Of a stretch of DNA of 51,021 bases, positions 1-8,378 are shown piece by piece. The DNA lies in contig JAIXYN010000088.1 of NCBI GenBank assembly GCA_027490195.1, positions 1 to 51,021 on the forward strand. Direction: 5' to 3'. The position numbers and the translations under genes are program-made. Source of the stretch: Verrucomicrobiaceae bacterium. GTDB lineage: Bacteria > Verrucomicrobiota > Verrucomicrobiia > Verrucomicrobiales > Verrucomicrobiaceae. The notes below the pieces were generated by a model that searched no databases, had not been told where the DNA came from, and saw only the letters and a list, made by a program, of their open reading frames with translations. The stretch's first letter is position 1; every line of letters begins with the position of its first letter.

Positions 1-126
1 ACTTCGCCGCGATCAGTTCCTCGAAGGTGGCTCATGCCCATTTAGATGCGCATGAACATGTCAGCGGTCAAATATGAGAAGGAGTTTTCACACAGCCTGT
101 AAAGCCGGGACTACAATACACGGAAC

Positions 127-498
127 TCAAGCCTTGCCCTGCAGCAGCATGCGCGCGCCAAAGACGATGAGGATGGTGCCGAAGATGCGTGTGAGTGTTT
201 CGTTGCTCATCGACTTCAGCCAGCCCGCACCAAAGTAGGCGAAGATGGACGCGGAGACTGCGGTGATGGCGGCGACTTTCCATTCCACATAGCCATGCTT
301 GGCATTCTGCGTGGTGGCCATCAAAGCGGTGGGAATGATGATGGCGAGCGAAGTTGCGACGGCTGTTTTATGCGGCAGCTTGAGGAAGAACACAAACGCG
401 GGCACCATCACCACACCACCGCCGACGCCGCATAAAGCTGCGACAACACCGCTGACGATGCCGATGGCGAGACAGGTGAGGATGGTGGAAGTGGTCAT
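127..498 (-). CDS. Half-size TauE/SafE-family membrane permease
   Basis: A 123-residue, very hydrophobic protein with about four membrane segments. The N-terminal stretch has the glycine-rich ALCGVGGGVVMVPAF signature that opens each half of TauE/SafE transporters (sulfite, sulfoacetate or other organic anion export). The family is usually about 250 residues with two such halves; only one is present here, so the protein probably works as a homodimer or with a second half encoded elsewhere. The ATG lies 6 nt after the holA stop codon, so the two genes probably share a transcript. The substrate cannot be told from sequence. Confidence 0.8.
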   Translation of the reverse strand: MTTSTILTCLAIGIVSGVVAALCGVGGGVVMVPAFVFFLKLPHKTAVATSLAIIIPTALMATTQNAKHGYVEWKVAAITAVSASIFAYFGAGWLKSMSNETLTRIFGTILIVFGARMLLQGKA

Positions 499-504
499 GA
501 AGGA

Positions 505-1629
505 TTAGCGGGATTGTCTGGCGAGCAGGCCGACGAGCAGACGCTCAAGCACCAGCTTGGGATCGAGCGATGAAGTGACGAGTTTGGAGTTGGCAGCGAG
601 GCAGGCTTTGAATCCGGCGTGAAGTTCTTCGAGCGAGAAGTTGCCGGTCTCGGGGATGGCGAGAAACATCGGATAGGCGTTGAAGCCGGTGCCATCTTTT
701 TTGCGTGGCAGATGGGAAGTGGCCGTCGAAGGCAGGCTTTCGAGCGAAGAGCAGAAGCCAGCGTAGTTGAACTTGTTGAGCTTGTGGCGTGAGCCGAGGT
801 CTTTGATGAGAAGCAGGCTGCGCACCCGCGGCACGATGGCGGCGAGCAGCAGGCCGATGGCGTTCTGCCCTTGATACATGAGCGTGCTGAGCAGCTCGAG
901 CGCGCGTGGCAGATCGCGCTTGCCGATGGCGTTGCCGAGATCCCACAGCACACCGGCGCGGCTCATGGACACCATGTTTTGCACGGTCTTCAATCCGGCA
1001 CGGCGGCGCTCGCCGAGATAGAGATCGATCTTTTCGAGTTCGTTCTCCATCTGCCGCGTGTCATCGCCGGCCATTTGCACGAGCAGTTCCAGTGCACCGC
1101 TTTCAAAGGTGATGCCGAGTTCCTTGGCCTTGCGCGAGGCCATGGCAAGCACCGGACCTTCCCATCCAGCACGCGAGGTGTCGGGCTTGTCGAAGACTTC
1201 GAAGGCGGCGATCTTCGAGATGCGCTTGTAAGTGTTGCGGCGTTTGTCGATGCCCGTGGCGCTGATGACTAAACTCACGTCACTGCCGAGGCCGCGCTCG
1301 ATCACATCGAGGATGCGTTCGAATCCGTTCACCGCATCCTGGCCTTTGCCCGGACCGGAGTCCCCGAGGAAGTTCGCGTACTTCAACCACACAACTTTGC
1401 TGCCACCAAAGAAGGGCAATGTTTGCAACGCCATGCACACATTCGAGCAGATCTTGCCGGCGTGTTCAGCGTTGTCGGCGGAGCCGTCGATGATGTCGTT
1501 GCTGAAGTCTCCGGCGTCCGGTGGCGTGAGGCTGCGCACCAGCATGAGCGCGGCTTCCTTCACGCGCGCTTCATCGCTGCCGATGAAGACATTCACCTGG
1601 CTGGCAGCGGTTTTTTTCGGCGGGGGCAT
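505..1629 (-). CDS. holA: DNA polymerase III delta subunit
   Basis: A 374-residue protein matching HolA, the clamp-loader subunit that opens the beta sliding clamp. The N-terminal part (VNVFIGSDEARVKEAA, then LPFFGGSKVVWLKYANFLGD) has the pattern of the HolA AAA-like domain, which lacks a functional Walker A. The middle part (about residues 180-260, with DTRQMENELEKIDLYLG) matches the lid and helical collar region. Length is normal for the family (about 340-370). It is followed after 6 nt by the TauE/SafE half-transporter. The upstream neighbour at 1739 is divergent, so promoters for both should lie in 1630-1738. Confidence 0.9.
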   Translation of the reverse strand: MPPPKKTAASQVNVFIGSDEARVKEAALMLVRSLTPPDAGDFSNDIIDGSADNAEHAGKICSNVCMALQTLPFFGGSKVVWLKYANFLGDSGPGKGQDAVNGFERILDVIERGLGSDVSLVISATGIDKRRNTYKRISKIAAFEVFDKPDTSRAGWEGPVLAMASRKAKELGITFESGALELLVQMAGDDTRQMENELEKIDLYLGERRRAGLKTVQNMVSMSRAGVLWDLGNAIGKRDLPRALELLSTLMYQGQNAIGLLLAAIVPRVRSLLLIKDLGSRHKLNKFNYAGFCSSLESLPSTATSHLPRKKDGTGFNAYPMFLAIPETGNFSLEELHAGFKACLAANSKLVTSSLDPKLVLERLLVGLLARQSR

Positions 1630-1738
1630 GCTTCACCGATGGAGCAGGATGCGCACGGCATCAAGCTTTGCGGTGCGTCTGCGAACTTGACATTCTTTCA
1701 GCGATTTGATGAAATCAGGGCAAATCCATCCTACCACC

Positions 1739-2311
1739 ATGAAAACATCAATGATTGGGTCCAAGGTTTCCACGGCAGTCGCTCTTTTGACGACTGCTTT
1801 TTTTATGTCTGCCGCCGGCTTTTCTGCCCAAGCGGAAGACCTGAACGCGGTCTTTCAGCAAGGCCGCGCCGCTTACTACAAAGGTGACTTGGACACGGCC
1901 TACAAGCTGCTTTCTCGTGTGGCCGCTGCGAACCCGAAGCACGCCGAGACGGCGAACATGCTGGCTTACATCCGCGCCAACTACCAGCCGAAGGACACCT
2001 CGCTCAAAAACCAATATGCCGCTGTCATTCTGCCGAAGGTTGCCATGGATGATGTGACACTGACCGAAGCCATCGAGGGTCTGCGGGCTTTGTCCAAAAA
2101 TGCGAGCGGCGGTAAAGTGGTGCCAAACGTGATCGTGAAGGGCGCGGACTTGGCGAAGAAAAAGCTCAGCCTCTCACTGGCCAACGTCCCCTTGGACGAG
2201 GCTCTGAATTACGTGACGCAGCTCGTGGAAGCCAAGGCGACCTATGACAAGCACGCAGTCATCCTGACCAGTCAGGCCGACACGATCACCTCGTCTGTGC
2301 AAACGAAGTAG
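1739..2311 (+). CDS. Exported TPR / secretin-N-like protein
   Basis: A 190-residue protein with a signal peptide (about residues 1-32, ending near FSAQAEDL). Residues 35-80 look like a tetratricopeptide pair (FQQGRAAYYKGDLDTAYKLL). Residues 105-175 resemble the STN/secretin N-domain in which a short beta-alpha unit ends with LSLSLANVPLDEALNYV. Such proteins occur near type II/IV secretion secretins or as periplasmic adaptors; no secretin is nearby. I chose the ATG at 1739 because it starts the signal peptide directly. In-frame ATG 1709 and TTG 1706 would add about ten residues with no signal character. An 8-bp hairpin (2327-2351) follows the stop codon. Confidence 0.7.
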   Translation: MKTSMIGSKVSTAVALLTTAFFMSAAGFSAQAEDLNAVFQQGRAAYYKGDLDTAYKLLSRVAAANPKHAETANMLAYIRANYQPKDTSLKNQYAAVILPKVAMDDVTLTEAIEGLRALSKNASGGKVVPNVIVKGADLAKKKLSLSLANVPLDEALNYVTQLVEAKATYDKHAVILTSQADTITSSVQTK

Positions 2312-2390
2312 CACTCCTCTGCGGTGGAAACACAGCCGATGCATGTGTTTCAAGCAATTGATAATGAATGAGTTGTGAGGTGGGCGCATC

Positions 2391-2514
2391 CCTCGGAGGT
2401 TAGGCCTCCGGCCTGACGACGGACCGGGGCGTCCCGCCTTAGTTCTGGTCTTAGATCTGATCAAAGGCGAGACGCCCCGATCCGTCTGACAGGCCTGGAG
2501 GCCTATCCTCCAGG
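2391..2514. repeat. Large imperfect intergenic palindrome
   Basis: Two arms of about 50 nt (2391-2440 and 2464-2514) are near-complementary around a 23-nt loop. Shared blocks include CGGGGCGTCCCGCCTT against AAGGCGAGACGCCCCG and AGGCCTCC against GGAGGCCT. It fills the space between two convergent genes and touches the stop codon region of pdhA. It could serve as a two-way transcription terminator, but it has no T-tract and is far larger than needed. A non-autonomous mobile palindrome is equally likely. Confidence 0.7.
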
Positions 2515-2519
2515 TGAAC

Positions 2520-3593
2520 TCAGTCGTTGAAGAAGTGACGTCCGGTCTGGCCGGCTTCGGTCTTGTTGTCCACTTCCCAGTACACATCTTCAAAAATGGA
2601 CTCGGGTTCTGGATAAGGGCTGACCTTGGCGAACTCGGCGGAATCTTCCGCTTCTTTCTGCGCTTCCTTGTCGATCTTCTTCAGCTCTTCTTCGGTGGCG
2701 ACACCTTCGGTGAGTAGATTGCGCTTCCACACCTGAATCGGGTCGTGATCGTTTTGGAACTGCTCGACCTCTTCCTTGGTGCGGTACTTGAACTTGTTGG
2801 CGTCAGCGACGGAATGCCCTTCCCAGCGGTAGGTCGCGATTTCGATGATGCTCGGCTTGGACAGGGTATGTGCCCGCTCGATGGCCTTGCTGACTCCGGC
2901 GCGGACTTCGTAGATGTCGGCACCATTGAACTGCTCCCAAGCCATGCCGTAACCTTCAGCGCGCTTGGCAAGGAAGTCGGTGTAGGCGGAAGAGCGCTGC
3001 TGGCTGGTGCCCATGGAGTAGCCGTTGTTTTCGATCACATAGATCACGGGCAGATCCCACAGCTCGGCAAGATTCAGGGATTCATGGAAGGCACCTTGGT
3101 TCACAGCGCCGTCGCCGAGGAAGCAGAGTGCGGCACCTTTGAGGCCCCGATATTTCAGACCGTAGGCTAGGCCAAGGCCCAGCGGGGTCTGACCGGCCAC
3201 AATGCCGTGGCCACCCCAGTAGTTTTTGTCAGGCGCGAAGTAATGCATGGAGCCGCCCTTGCCGCGGGAGCAGCCGGTGACTTTGCCGAAGAGTTCGGCC
3301 ATGCACTCGTTCATGGTCATGCCCACGGCCAAGGCGTGAGCGTGATCGCGGTAAGCGGTGATGACGTGATCGTTTTCGCCCATCACGGAAACCGTGCCGA
3401 CGGCCACGGATTCCTGGCCGATGTAGAGGTGGAGGAAACCGCCCATGCGACCGGCTTGGTAGTGCTGAAGGGACACCTGCTCGAAGCGGCGGATGCGGAC
3501 CATCTTGCGATAAAGCTCCACCTTGTCGGTGGCGGTGAGCTTCTGGTTGATAGGGTCGGCAGCGTGGTTTGTGGGGGCGTTTGCGGAGGCCAT
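2520..3593 (-). CDS. pdhA: Pyruvate dehydrogenase E1 alpha subunit
   Basis: A 357-residue thiamine-diphosphate enzyme subunit that decarboxylates pyruvate in the pyruvate dehydrogenase complex. The ThDP-binding motif is visible as GDG (residues 160-162) followed by NN at 189-190 (YVIENNGYSMGTS). The substrate-channel segment YRDHAHALAVGM and the GGSMH stretch at about 113-117 are also typical of E1 alpha. The frame stays open upstream to 3884, but the ATG at 3593 gives the family length, and the upstream part has no similarity I recognise. pdhB and the E2/E3 genes are not adjacent, so the complex is encoded at more than one locus. Confidence 0.92.
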   Translation of the reverse strand: MASANAPTNHAADPINQKLTATDKVELYRKMVRIRRFEQVSLQHYQAGRMGGFLHLYIGQESVAVGTVSVMGENDHVITAYRDHAHALAVGMTMNECMAELFGKVTGCSRGKGGSMHYFAPDKNYWGGHGIVAGQTPLGLGLAYGLKYRGLKGAALCFLGDGAVNQGAFHESLNLAELWDLPVIYVIENNGYSMGTSQQRSSAYTDFLAKRAEGYGMAWEQFNGADIYEVRAGVSKAIERAHTLSKPSIIEIATYRWEGHSVADANKFKYRTKEEVEQFQNDHDPIQVWKRNLLTEGVATEEELKKIDKEAQKEAEDSAEFAKVSPYPEPESIFEDVYWEVDNKTEAGQTGRHFFND

Positions 3594-4741
3594 TGGTGGG
3601 GGCGATACTAGCGGGAAGCATGCCGGAAGCAAGCATCGTGTTTGAACTGCGGCAGGGGAGAATCGGGGGCCTGTGCGTGGGATGGGAGAGGTGAAAGTTG
3701 GTGGCTCAAAAGGCATCCTCTGATGGCGTTTTGTGAAACTGATTTCCGGAAAGCGAGCGAGGAGAAGCTCGGAGGCAGCTTGAGTACAAGCCCCTCTACC
3801 TCGCGCTGGGCGTTCGCATGCCCAGCACTGGTAGGGCTGGTTGTCCTCAACCAGCCGTCGTCGAAGCCCATGATCTTTGACCAAGAAACAGCATGCTAAA
3901 TGGAAGTGAGTTTCGCGAACCGCTTAGAAGAGTCAGGGCTGGGTCGGCGAGAAGGGGATCGGTTTCAAGACGCTCCCCTTCCCCGATCGATCAGACAAGA
4001 ATCATTCGTCCGATCGATGCTTCTTCAGCATCCACTACATCCTAGGGACTGCGTTCAGAGTCCGCAGGCAGCACTGCAACTCCGAGCCATACTGCCGTGC
4101 ATCACTGAGTGGGTTAGGTGCTCCCTGCTATCGGCCAGAACAAGGACGGCGGACCTTTTTGAGCGCCTGCGATCTGACAGACCCGATATCACGGAACCGC
4201 CCAGCCCTGCGGCTCGCAGATCTGGATGGTAGGGATGCGCTGTGCGCGTCCTAGAATCCTTCGTTCCAACTCTGCTGACTCACCCATTCCGCACCTTTCC
4301 AGCCGCTCCGCATCAGCCGACGTTTGGCATGTCGGTGCATCGTCCATCTGAAAAGCAGTCTCGTGCACAGTGAAAGGGCAGTATATCTCAGCCTCCCCTT
4401 GAATCTCAGCGATCATGGACATGGCCTCATTCGGTGCAGGTCACCTATCCGCTTCACATGCATGTGGCTGGAATTCAGTGTCCGCAGGGAGCTTCGCCTC
4501 CTCCTGCAATGAGGGTTTTCACACATGCTACCTCCCCTACCATGCCGATCATCTCCTCTCCATGTCCACTCTTCTGCTGCCTGATTTTATCCCTCAAGCC
4601 CCCATCCGCTCCCCTCATGGGCAGCTCTTTTTCACCCGCGAAGACCCTTCATTCCGTCCCCTACCCTTCCCTATTTGCCCTCTTCGGCCCTCCATCTGCC
4701 CGTCTTTCCCCGGCTCTGAAACGCTGACTGCGATTCCCTTT
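3594..4741. other. Long intergenic region without a convincing gene
   Basis: About 1.15 kb between divergent pdhA and mnmG. Open frames are short, on both strands and without recognisable protein pattern. It contains copy 1 of a repeat family (4141-4283) and, before mnmG, a pyrimidine-rich stretch (about 4540-4740). I looked for DnaA-box clusters (TTATCCACA type), because mnmG is often near oriC, and found none. Confidence 0.6.
4141..4283 (+). repeat. Intergenic repeat family B, copy 1
   Basis: This segment shares long blocks with 47014-47180 and 47226-47394. Common blocks are AAGGACGGCGGACCTTTTTG, GAGCGCCTGCG, GCAGACCCGA-type text, and GGTAGGGATGCGCTGTGCGC followed by a block ending near AATCCTTCGT. 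The order of blocks is conserved. All copies lie between genes and have no open frame in common, so this is a dispersed non-coding repeat. Confidence 0.75.
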
Positions 4742-4757
4742 TGTTCCACATGGAACA
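4742..4757. promoter_or_regulatory. parS-like ParB-binding site 1
   Basis: TGTTCCACATGGAACA differs at one position from the palindromic parS variant TGTTCCACGTGGAACA. It sits 31 nt before the chosen mnmG start. In many bacteria parS sites cluster around gidA/mnmG close to the replication origin. ParA and ParB genes are not in this window, so the assignment rests on sequence and position only. Confidence 0.65.
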
Positions 4758-4788
4758 ATTTCCGCCCTGTGTTACTCTCGTTTCCCCC

Positions 4789-6717
4789 ATGCCAACCAGC
4801 CTCTACACCTTCCCCAAGCACTATGACGTCATCGTTTGTGGAGCCGGTCATGCCGGGGTGGAGGCCGCCATGGCGGCTGCAAGGCTCGGTTGCCAGACGG
4901 CCATCCTCACTCAGAACCTCGACACCATCTCCCAGATGTCCTGCAACCCTGCTATTGGGGGCTTGGCCAAGGGGCATGTGGTGCGTGAGATCGACGCCCT
5001 CGGCGGGGTCATGGGTCGAAACACGGACGCCACGGGTATCCAGTTTCGCATGCTGAACGCCCGCAAGGGGCCCAGTGTTCAAGCTCCCCGGGCCCAGTGC
5101 GACAAGAAGGCCTACCAGTTTCGGATGAAATGGCTGATCGAAAACCAGCCCAACCTCGACCTGCATCAGGGCAATGCCGCTGAGATCCTGGTCGAAAACG
5201 ATGCCATCACCGGCATCCGAACCAGCCTCGGGATGATCTATCGGGCCAAGGCGGTGGTCATTTCTTCCGGCACTTTCATGCGCGGACTCCTCCATGTGGG
5301 GCAGCAGAACCAGGCCGGCGGGCGCATGGGAGACAGTATTTCCACCCTTTCCGACAGCCTCCGCGAGCTTGGTTTTGACGTCCAGCGCTTCAAAACCGGC
5401 ACCCCCTGCCGCCTCAACAGCCGCAGCATCGATTTCTCCAAGTGCGAAATCCAACCGGGAGATGAGCCCGCCCCCCGCTTCAGCTACCTCTCTGGCACCC
5501 TCCCGGAGGATGAGCCGGAGGAGGCTTTGGAGGGCGCTACCCCCCTTCCAGGCACCGGTCCCAACCAGTTTACCCTGAACTCTTGGGCCCCGGAAAAGTT
5601 CCACGTGGAACAAATTCCCTGTTGGATCACCTACACGACCCCCCAAACCCACGACATCATCCGGGCCAATATCCACAAGTCGGCCATGTATTCCGGCCGG
5701 ATCGAAGGGGTCGGACCGCGCTACTGCCCCTCCGTGGAGGACAAGGTGGTGCGCTTTGCGGAGAAGGAACGGCACCAGATTTTCCTCGAACCCGAGGGTC
5801 GGCACACCCGCGAATTCTACGTGAATGGCGTCTCCACCTCCCTGCCCTTCGAGGTTCAGTATGACTTCATCCGGTCCATCCCGGGCCTCGAAAAGGCCGA
5901 GATCGTCCGCCCCGGATACGCCGTGGAGTATGACTACTGCCCCCCGACTCAGCTCCATCCCACCCTGGAAACCAAGCGCGTTTCCGGCCTCTACTTCGCT
6001 GGGCAGATCAATGGCACCTCGGGCTACGAAGAGGCCGCCGGTCAGGGCCTCATCGCCGGGGCCAATGCTGCGCTCAAGGCCCAGGGCCGCCCCCCTTTCC
6101 TGCTCCAGCGCAGCCAAGCCTACCTCGCTGTGATGATTGACGACCTCGTCACCAAAGGCACCACCGAGCCCTACCGCCTCTTCACCTCCCGCGCCGAGTA
6201 CCGCCTCCTCCTCCGCCAGGACAATTGCGACCTCCGCCTCACTCCCCTAGCCGCCGCCATCGGTCTTGCCTCCCCCTTCCGCATCCGACATACGGAGGCC
6301 AAATCCACCGCCCTCGCCACCGCCCGCACCTTGCTACAGGAGGTCCGCTTGGACGGTGTGACCCTCGAAAAATGGCTGCGCCGCCCCGAAAGCATCCCCT
6401 CCCAGCTGCCCGCCGAGATCTACTCCCAGTTCACCCCCGAGGTCTGGAGCCTCGTCGAAAACGACGTCAAATACGCCGGCTACATCACCCGGCAGGAAGA
6501 CATGGTCGCTAAAACCTCCCGCATGGAGGAAAAGATGATCCCCGCCGACTTTGACTATCACGCCATCCCCGGCCTCAAAACCGAAGCCAAACATCGCCTC
6601 ACCGCCCTCCGCCCCGCCACCCTCGGTCAGGCCGCGAGAGCCCAGGGCGTGAATCCTGCGGACATCGCCCTGCTGGCCGTGATGCTGAAGCGCGGGAGCG
6701 GGGACACAGAGGCTTGA
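4789..6717 (+). CDS. mnmG: tRNA U34 carboxymethylaminomethyl-modifying enzyme MnmG
   Basis: A 642-residue FAD enzyme (GidA) that works with MnmE to modify wobble uridine in several tRNAs. The FAD-binding start YDVIVCGAGHAGVEAA (residues 12-27), the CNPAIGGLAKGHVVREID block, the FAGQINGTSGYEEAAGQG block and PYRLFTSRAEYRLLLRQDN are all present, with a normal helical C-terminus. Length is slightly above the usual 620-630. An in-frame ATG at 4750 lies inside the parS-like site; 4789 is preferred because the protein pattern begins just after it. Neither start has a clear Shine-Dalgarno sequence. A second parS-like site lies inside the gene and encodes residues FHVEQ near position 271. Confidence 0.95.
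   Translation: MPTSLYTFPKHYDVIVCGAGHAGVEAAMAAARLGCQTAILTQNLDTISQMSCNPAIGGLAKGHVVREIDALGGVMGRNTDATGIQFRMLNARKGPSVQAPRAQCDKKAYQFRMKWLIENQPNLDLHQGNAAEILVENDAITGIRTSLGMIYRAKAVVISSGTFMRGLLHVGQQNQAGGRMGDSISTLSDSLRELGFDVQRFKTGTPCRLNSRSIDFSKCEIQPGDEPAPRFSYLSGTLPEDEPEEALEGATPLPGTGPNQFTLNSWAPEKFHVEQIPCWITYTTPQTHDIIRANIHKSAMYSGRIEGVGPRYCPSVEDKVVRFAEKERHQIFLEPEGRHTREFYVNGVSTSLPFEVQYDFIRSIPGLEKAEIVRPGYAVEYDYCPPTQLHPTLETKRVSGLYFAGQINGTSGYEEAAGQGLIAGANAALKAQGRPPFLLQRSQAYLAVMIDDLVTKGTTEPYRLFTSRAEYRLLLRQDNCDLRLTPLAAAIGLASPFRIRHTEAKSTALATARTLLQEVRLDGVTLEKWLRRPESIPSQLPAEIYSQFTPEVWSLVENDVKYAGYITRQEDMVAKTSRMEEKMIPADFDYHAIPGLKTEAKHRLTALRPATLGQAARAQGVNPADIALLAVMLKRGSGDTEA
5597..5612. promoter_or_regulatory. parS-like ParB-binding site 2, inside mnmG
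   Basis: AGTTCCACGTGGAACA contains a perfect 14-bp palindrome (5598-5611) and matches the parS variant at 15 of 16 positions. It is read in the same frame as site 1 (FHMEQ there, FHVEQ here) and seems to lie in a small insertion just before the conserved PCWITYT segment of MnmG. This suggests the protein accommodates the DNA site. Confidence 0.65.
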
Positions 6718-6794
6718 GGGCACAGGACATAAGTCCAATCTGGTTCCGCACGGCCCTTTTGCCGTCCTCAATCCTTCATCCCCGTCTTTCCGTA

Positions 6795-6903
6795 ACTGAA
6801 TATCGAATATCGATTTCTGAATGCCGAATAGTCGGCGCAATAGCAAAGCGTCAGTCCTTCAGAATTCGACGTTCCTTGTTCGATATTCGATATCTATTCA
6901 CAT
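6795..6903. repeat. Palindromic element with ATATCGAA arms
   Basis: An imperfect inverted repeat after mnmG. The left arm starts TGAATATCGAATATCG and the right arm ends CGATATTCGATATCTATTCA. Internal units GAATGCCGAAT and GAATTCGACG resemble the GAATGACGAA units of the elements at 19796, 22776, 27556 and 44101, so it looks like a diverged relative. It may also act as the mnmG transcript end. Confidence 0.6.
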
Positions 6904-7108
6904 AATGACCACTAAAGCCTCCTTCTCCTCTGGGCTTTATCCTTTGCATCGCCCTGCCTTTTGGATTGCCGAACGGCTCACGGCTTGAGTCTCGAATCGC
7001 CCGCTGCAATCCACCCCTTCCCCGGCAGATGTCCTTGCCGATGAACCGAACGATGCACCCATGGACGACGCCCCCGAGTCGTCGCCCCTGCCACCGGAGC
7101 GGCATTAA

Positions 7109-7376
7109 GTCTTCGCCCTCACGGACACCAGCGTGATCTGCTACCGCCTGGATGACACCTCCGAACGGGTCGATTGGGCCGATCTCCAAAAAAGTGGACA
7201 TCCGCACCACCAGCGACGGACCCTTTCAGCCCGATGCCTTTTGGCTCCTGCACGGCACCAGCGGTGGTTGCTCCATCCCCCACGGAGCCAGTGGCGATAA
7301 AGAACTCACGGCCCTCCCCGGCTTCGACCATGAGGCTTTCATCCAAGCCATGGCCAGCACGCAGGAGGCCACGTTT
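7109..7376 (+). pseudogene. Frameshifted conserved hypothetical gene
   Basis: Two frames join into one plausible protein. The first (7109-7192) reads VFALTDTSVICYRLDDTSER then VDWADLQK. The second (from 7194) continues VDIRTTSDGPFQPDAFWLLH, then HGTSGGCSIPHGASGDKEL and ALPGFDHEAFIQAM. The break is at a run of six A (7188-7193), where five would restore the frame. I recall this pattern from short hypothetical proteins without known function. No start codon belongs to it (a TAA stands just before 7109), and after 7376 the reading dissolves. It is therefore a fragment as well as frameshifted. Confidence 0.5.
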
Positions 7377-8213
7377 AGTCATTTTGAACCGGCGAGCGCA
7401 GCGGTCCCAGTGGCAAGGAGAGTGCGCCACCTGCTATTTGGAAATAACAGGCAAGCACACGACGGAGCCAATGGGGCCGCTCCGCCGCCCGGGCTATGTG
7501 ACAAAATTTTTGAGAGTTGGTCTAACTCTTGGACCAAGAGTCCCGCTGTCTGACCTACAGTCGGGCTGCTTGGGGAAAATATCTTCGCCGCTTAAAAACA
7601 GATCCACTTTTCCAGAAGCCAATTCCAAGGCTTTCCCCAGCAGCTCCGCGTTCCCAGATAATGAACTTTCACCGGAGAAAACAGAGGCAACAAAGAGCGG
7701 CCAGAGACATATCAGAACAGAAAGCAAAGGCTTCGTTTCCGTGACCTTCGTTGTCAGTCGGCAATAAGAAGACTCGAAAATCGGCTGGCGTGCTGCAGCT
7801 TTGGGTATCTCGCCGTAGCCTTCAAGGAGCTTCATTGGAGCTTGCGGGTTGCCCAGCCGGAGCCTTGAAGGTGGCGGTCCCTGCCCATAGGCTGCGGCTT
7901 ACCAACCTCTAGGACACCCGAGGACCAGCCTTTGGGTGCCGTTGACTTTACCCCGAGGGCTTCGAAGAGCCTGCCACAGGGGTGCCAATGACCATCACAA
8001 GGGCTTCGAGGAACCAACTCTGGGAATGGTGATGACCACCCCTGAGGCTCCCCCCCCCCCTCGAAGGGGGTTAAGTCGCTCATCACGAGTCCATTGCATC
8101 GAAATATCTGCGTTCAGATCGAGAATTGAGGTTTCCAGCTCCGTTCTCTGCCAGTAGGCGCTCCAGCCCGGACCCGAACTGGCAAGGCTGCTGAATCGAA
8201 GGGGCTGGCAGGT
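7377..8213. other. Degenerate non-coding stretch
   Basis: No convincing gene in about 840 bases. The longest minus-strand frame (7835-7494) has a short hydrophobic start but no recognisable domain. 7850-8070 holds loosely repeated words (GGGCTTCGA twice; GGTGCC twice) and a run of 11 C near 8050. Together with the flanking gene remnants this looks like eroded accessory DNA. Confidence 0.5.
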
Positions 8214-8277
8214 TCAGCCAAAGAAACAACCGTCGATCACCTCCATACTCGGCCATTTCGCTGTCCGTAAACGCCAT
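8214..8277 (-). pseudogene. Possible DUF3024 remnant with internal deletion
   Basis: The minus strand starts MAFTDSEMAEY, then, one frame over, ends VIDGCFFG followed by a stop. DUF3024 proteins (about 110 residues) typically begin in this manner and end with a GCFFG-like tail, so nearly the whole middle would be lost. The match rests on about 20 residues and could be chance. It lies just downstream of the SIR2 gene. Confidence 0.3.
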
Positions 8278-8378
8278 GTCAGAGTTCTCCTTTGAATGCC
8301 TGGTCAAGAATTGGTAGGTGGCAGTGCGTCGGGCGTGTTCACTATCATGTGGCCAAGTTATCCTCATCGTCAGAATAT

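Noticed and set aside
1..126. Possible gene end or start at the left edge
   Set aside because: Too short; no recognisable frame on either strand.
3594..4741. Possible replication origin beside mnmG
   Set aside because: No DnaA-box cluster or AT-rich unwinding region seen; parS sites alone do not make an origin.
4615..6117. 500-residue frame antisense to mnmG
   Set aside because: Complete overlap with a certain gene; the frame results from GC-rich codon use.
7494..7835. 113-residue minus-strand frame with a hydrophobic start
   Set aside because: No domain, no ribosome site, located in degenerate DNA.
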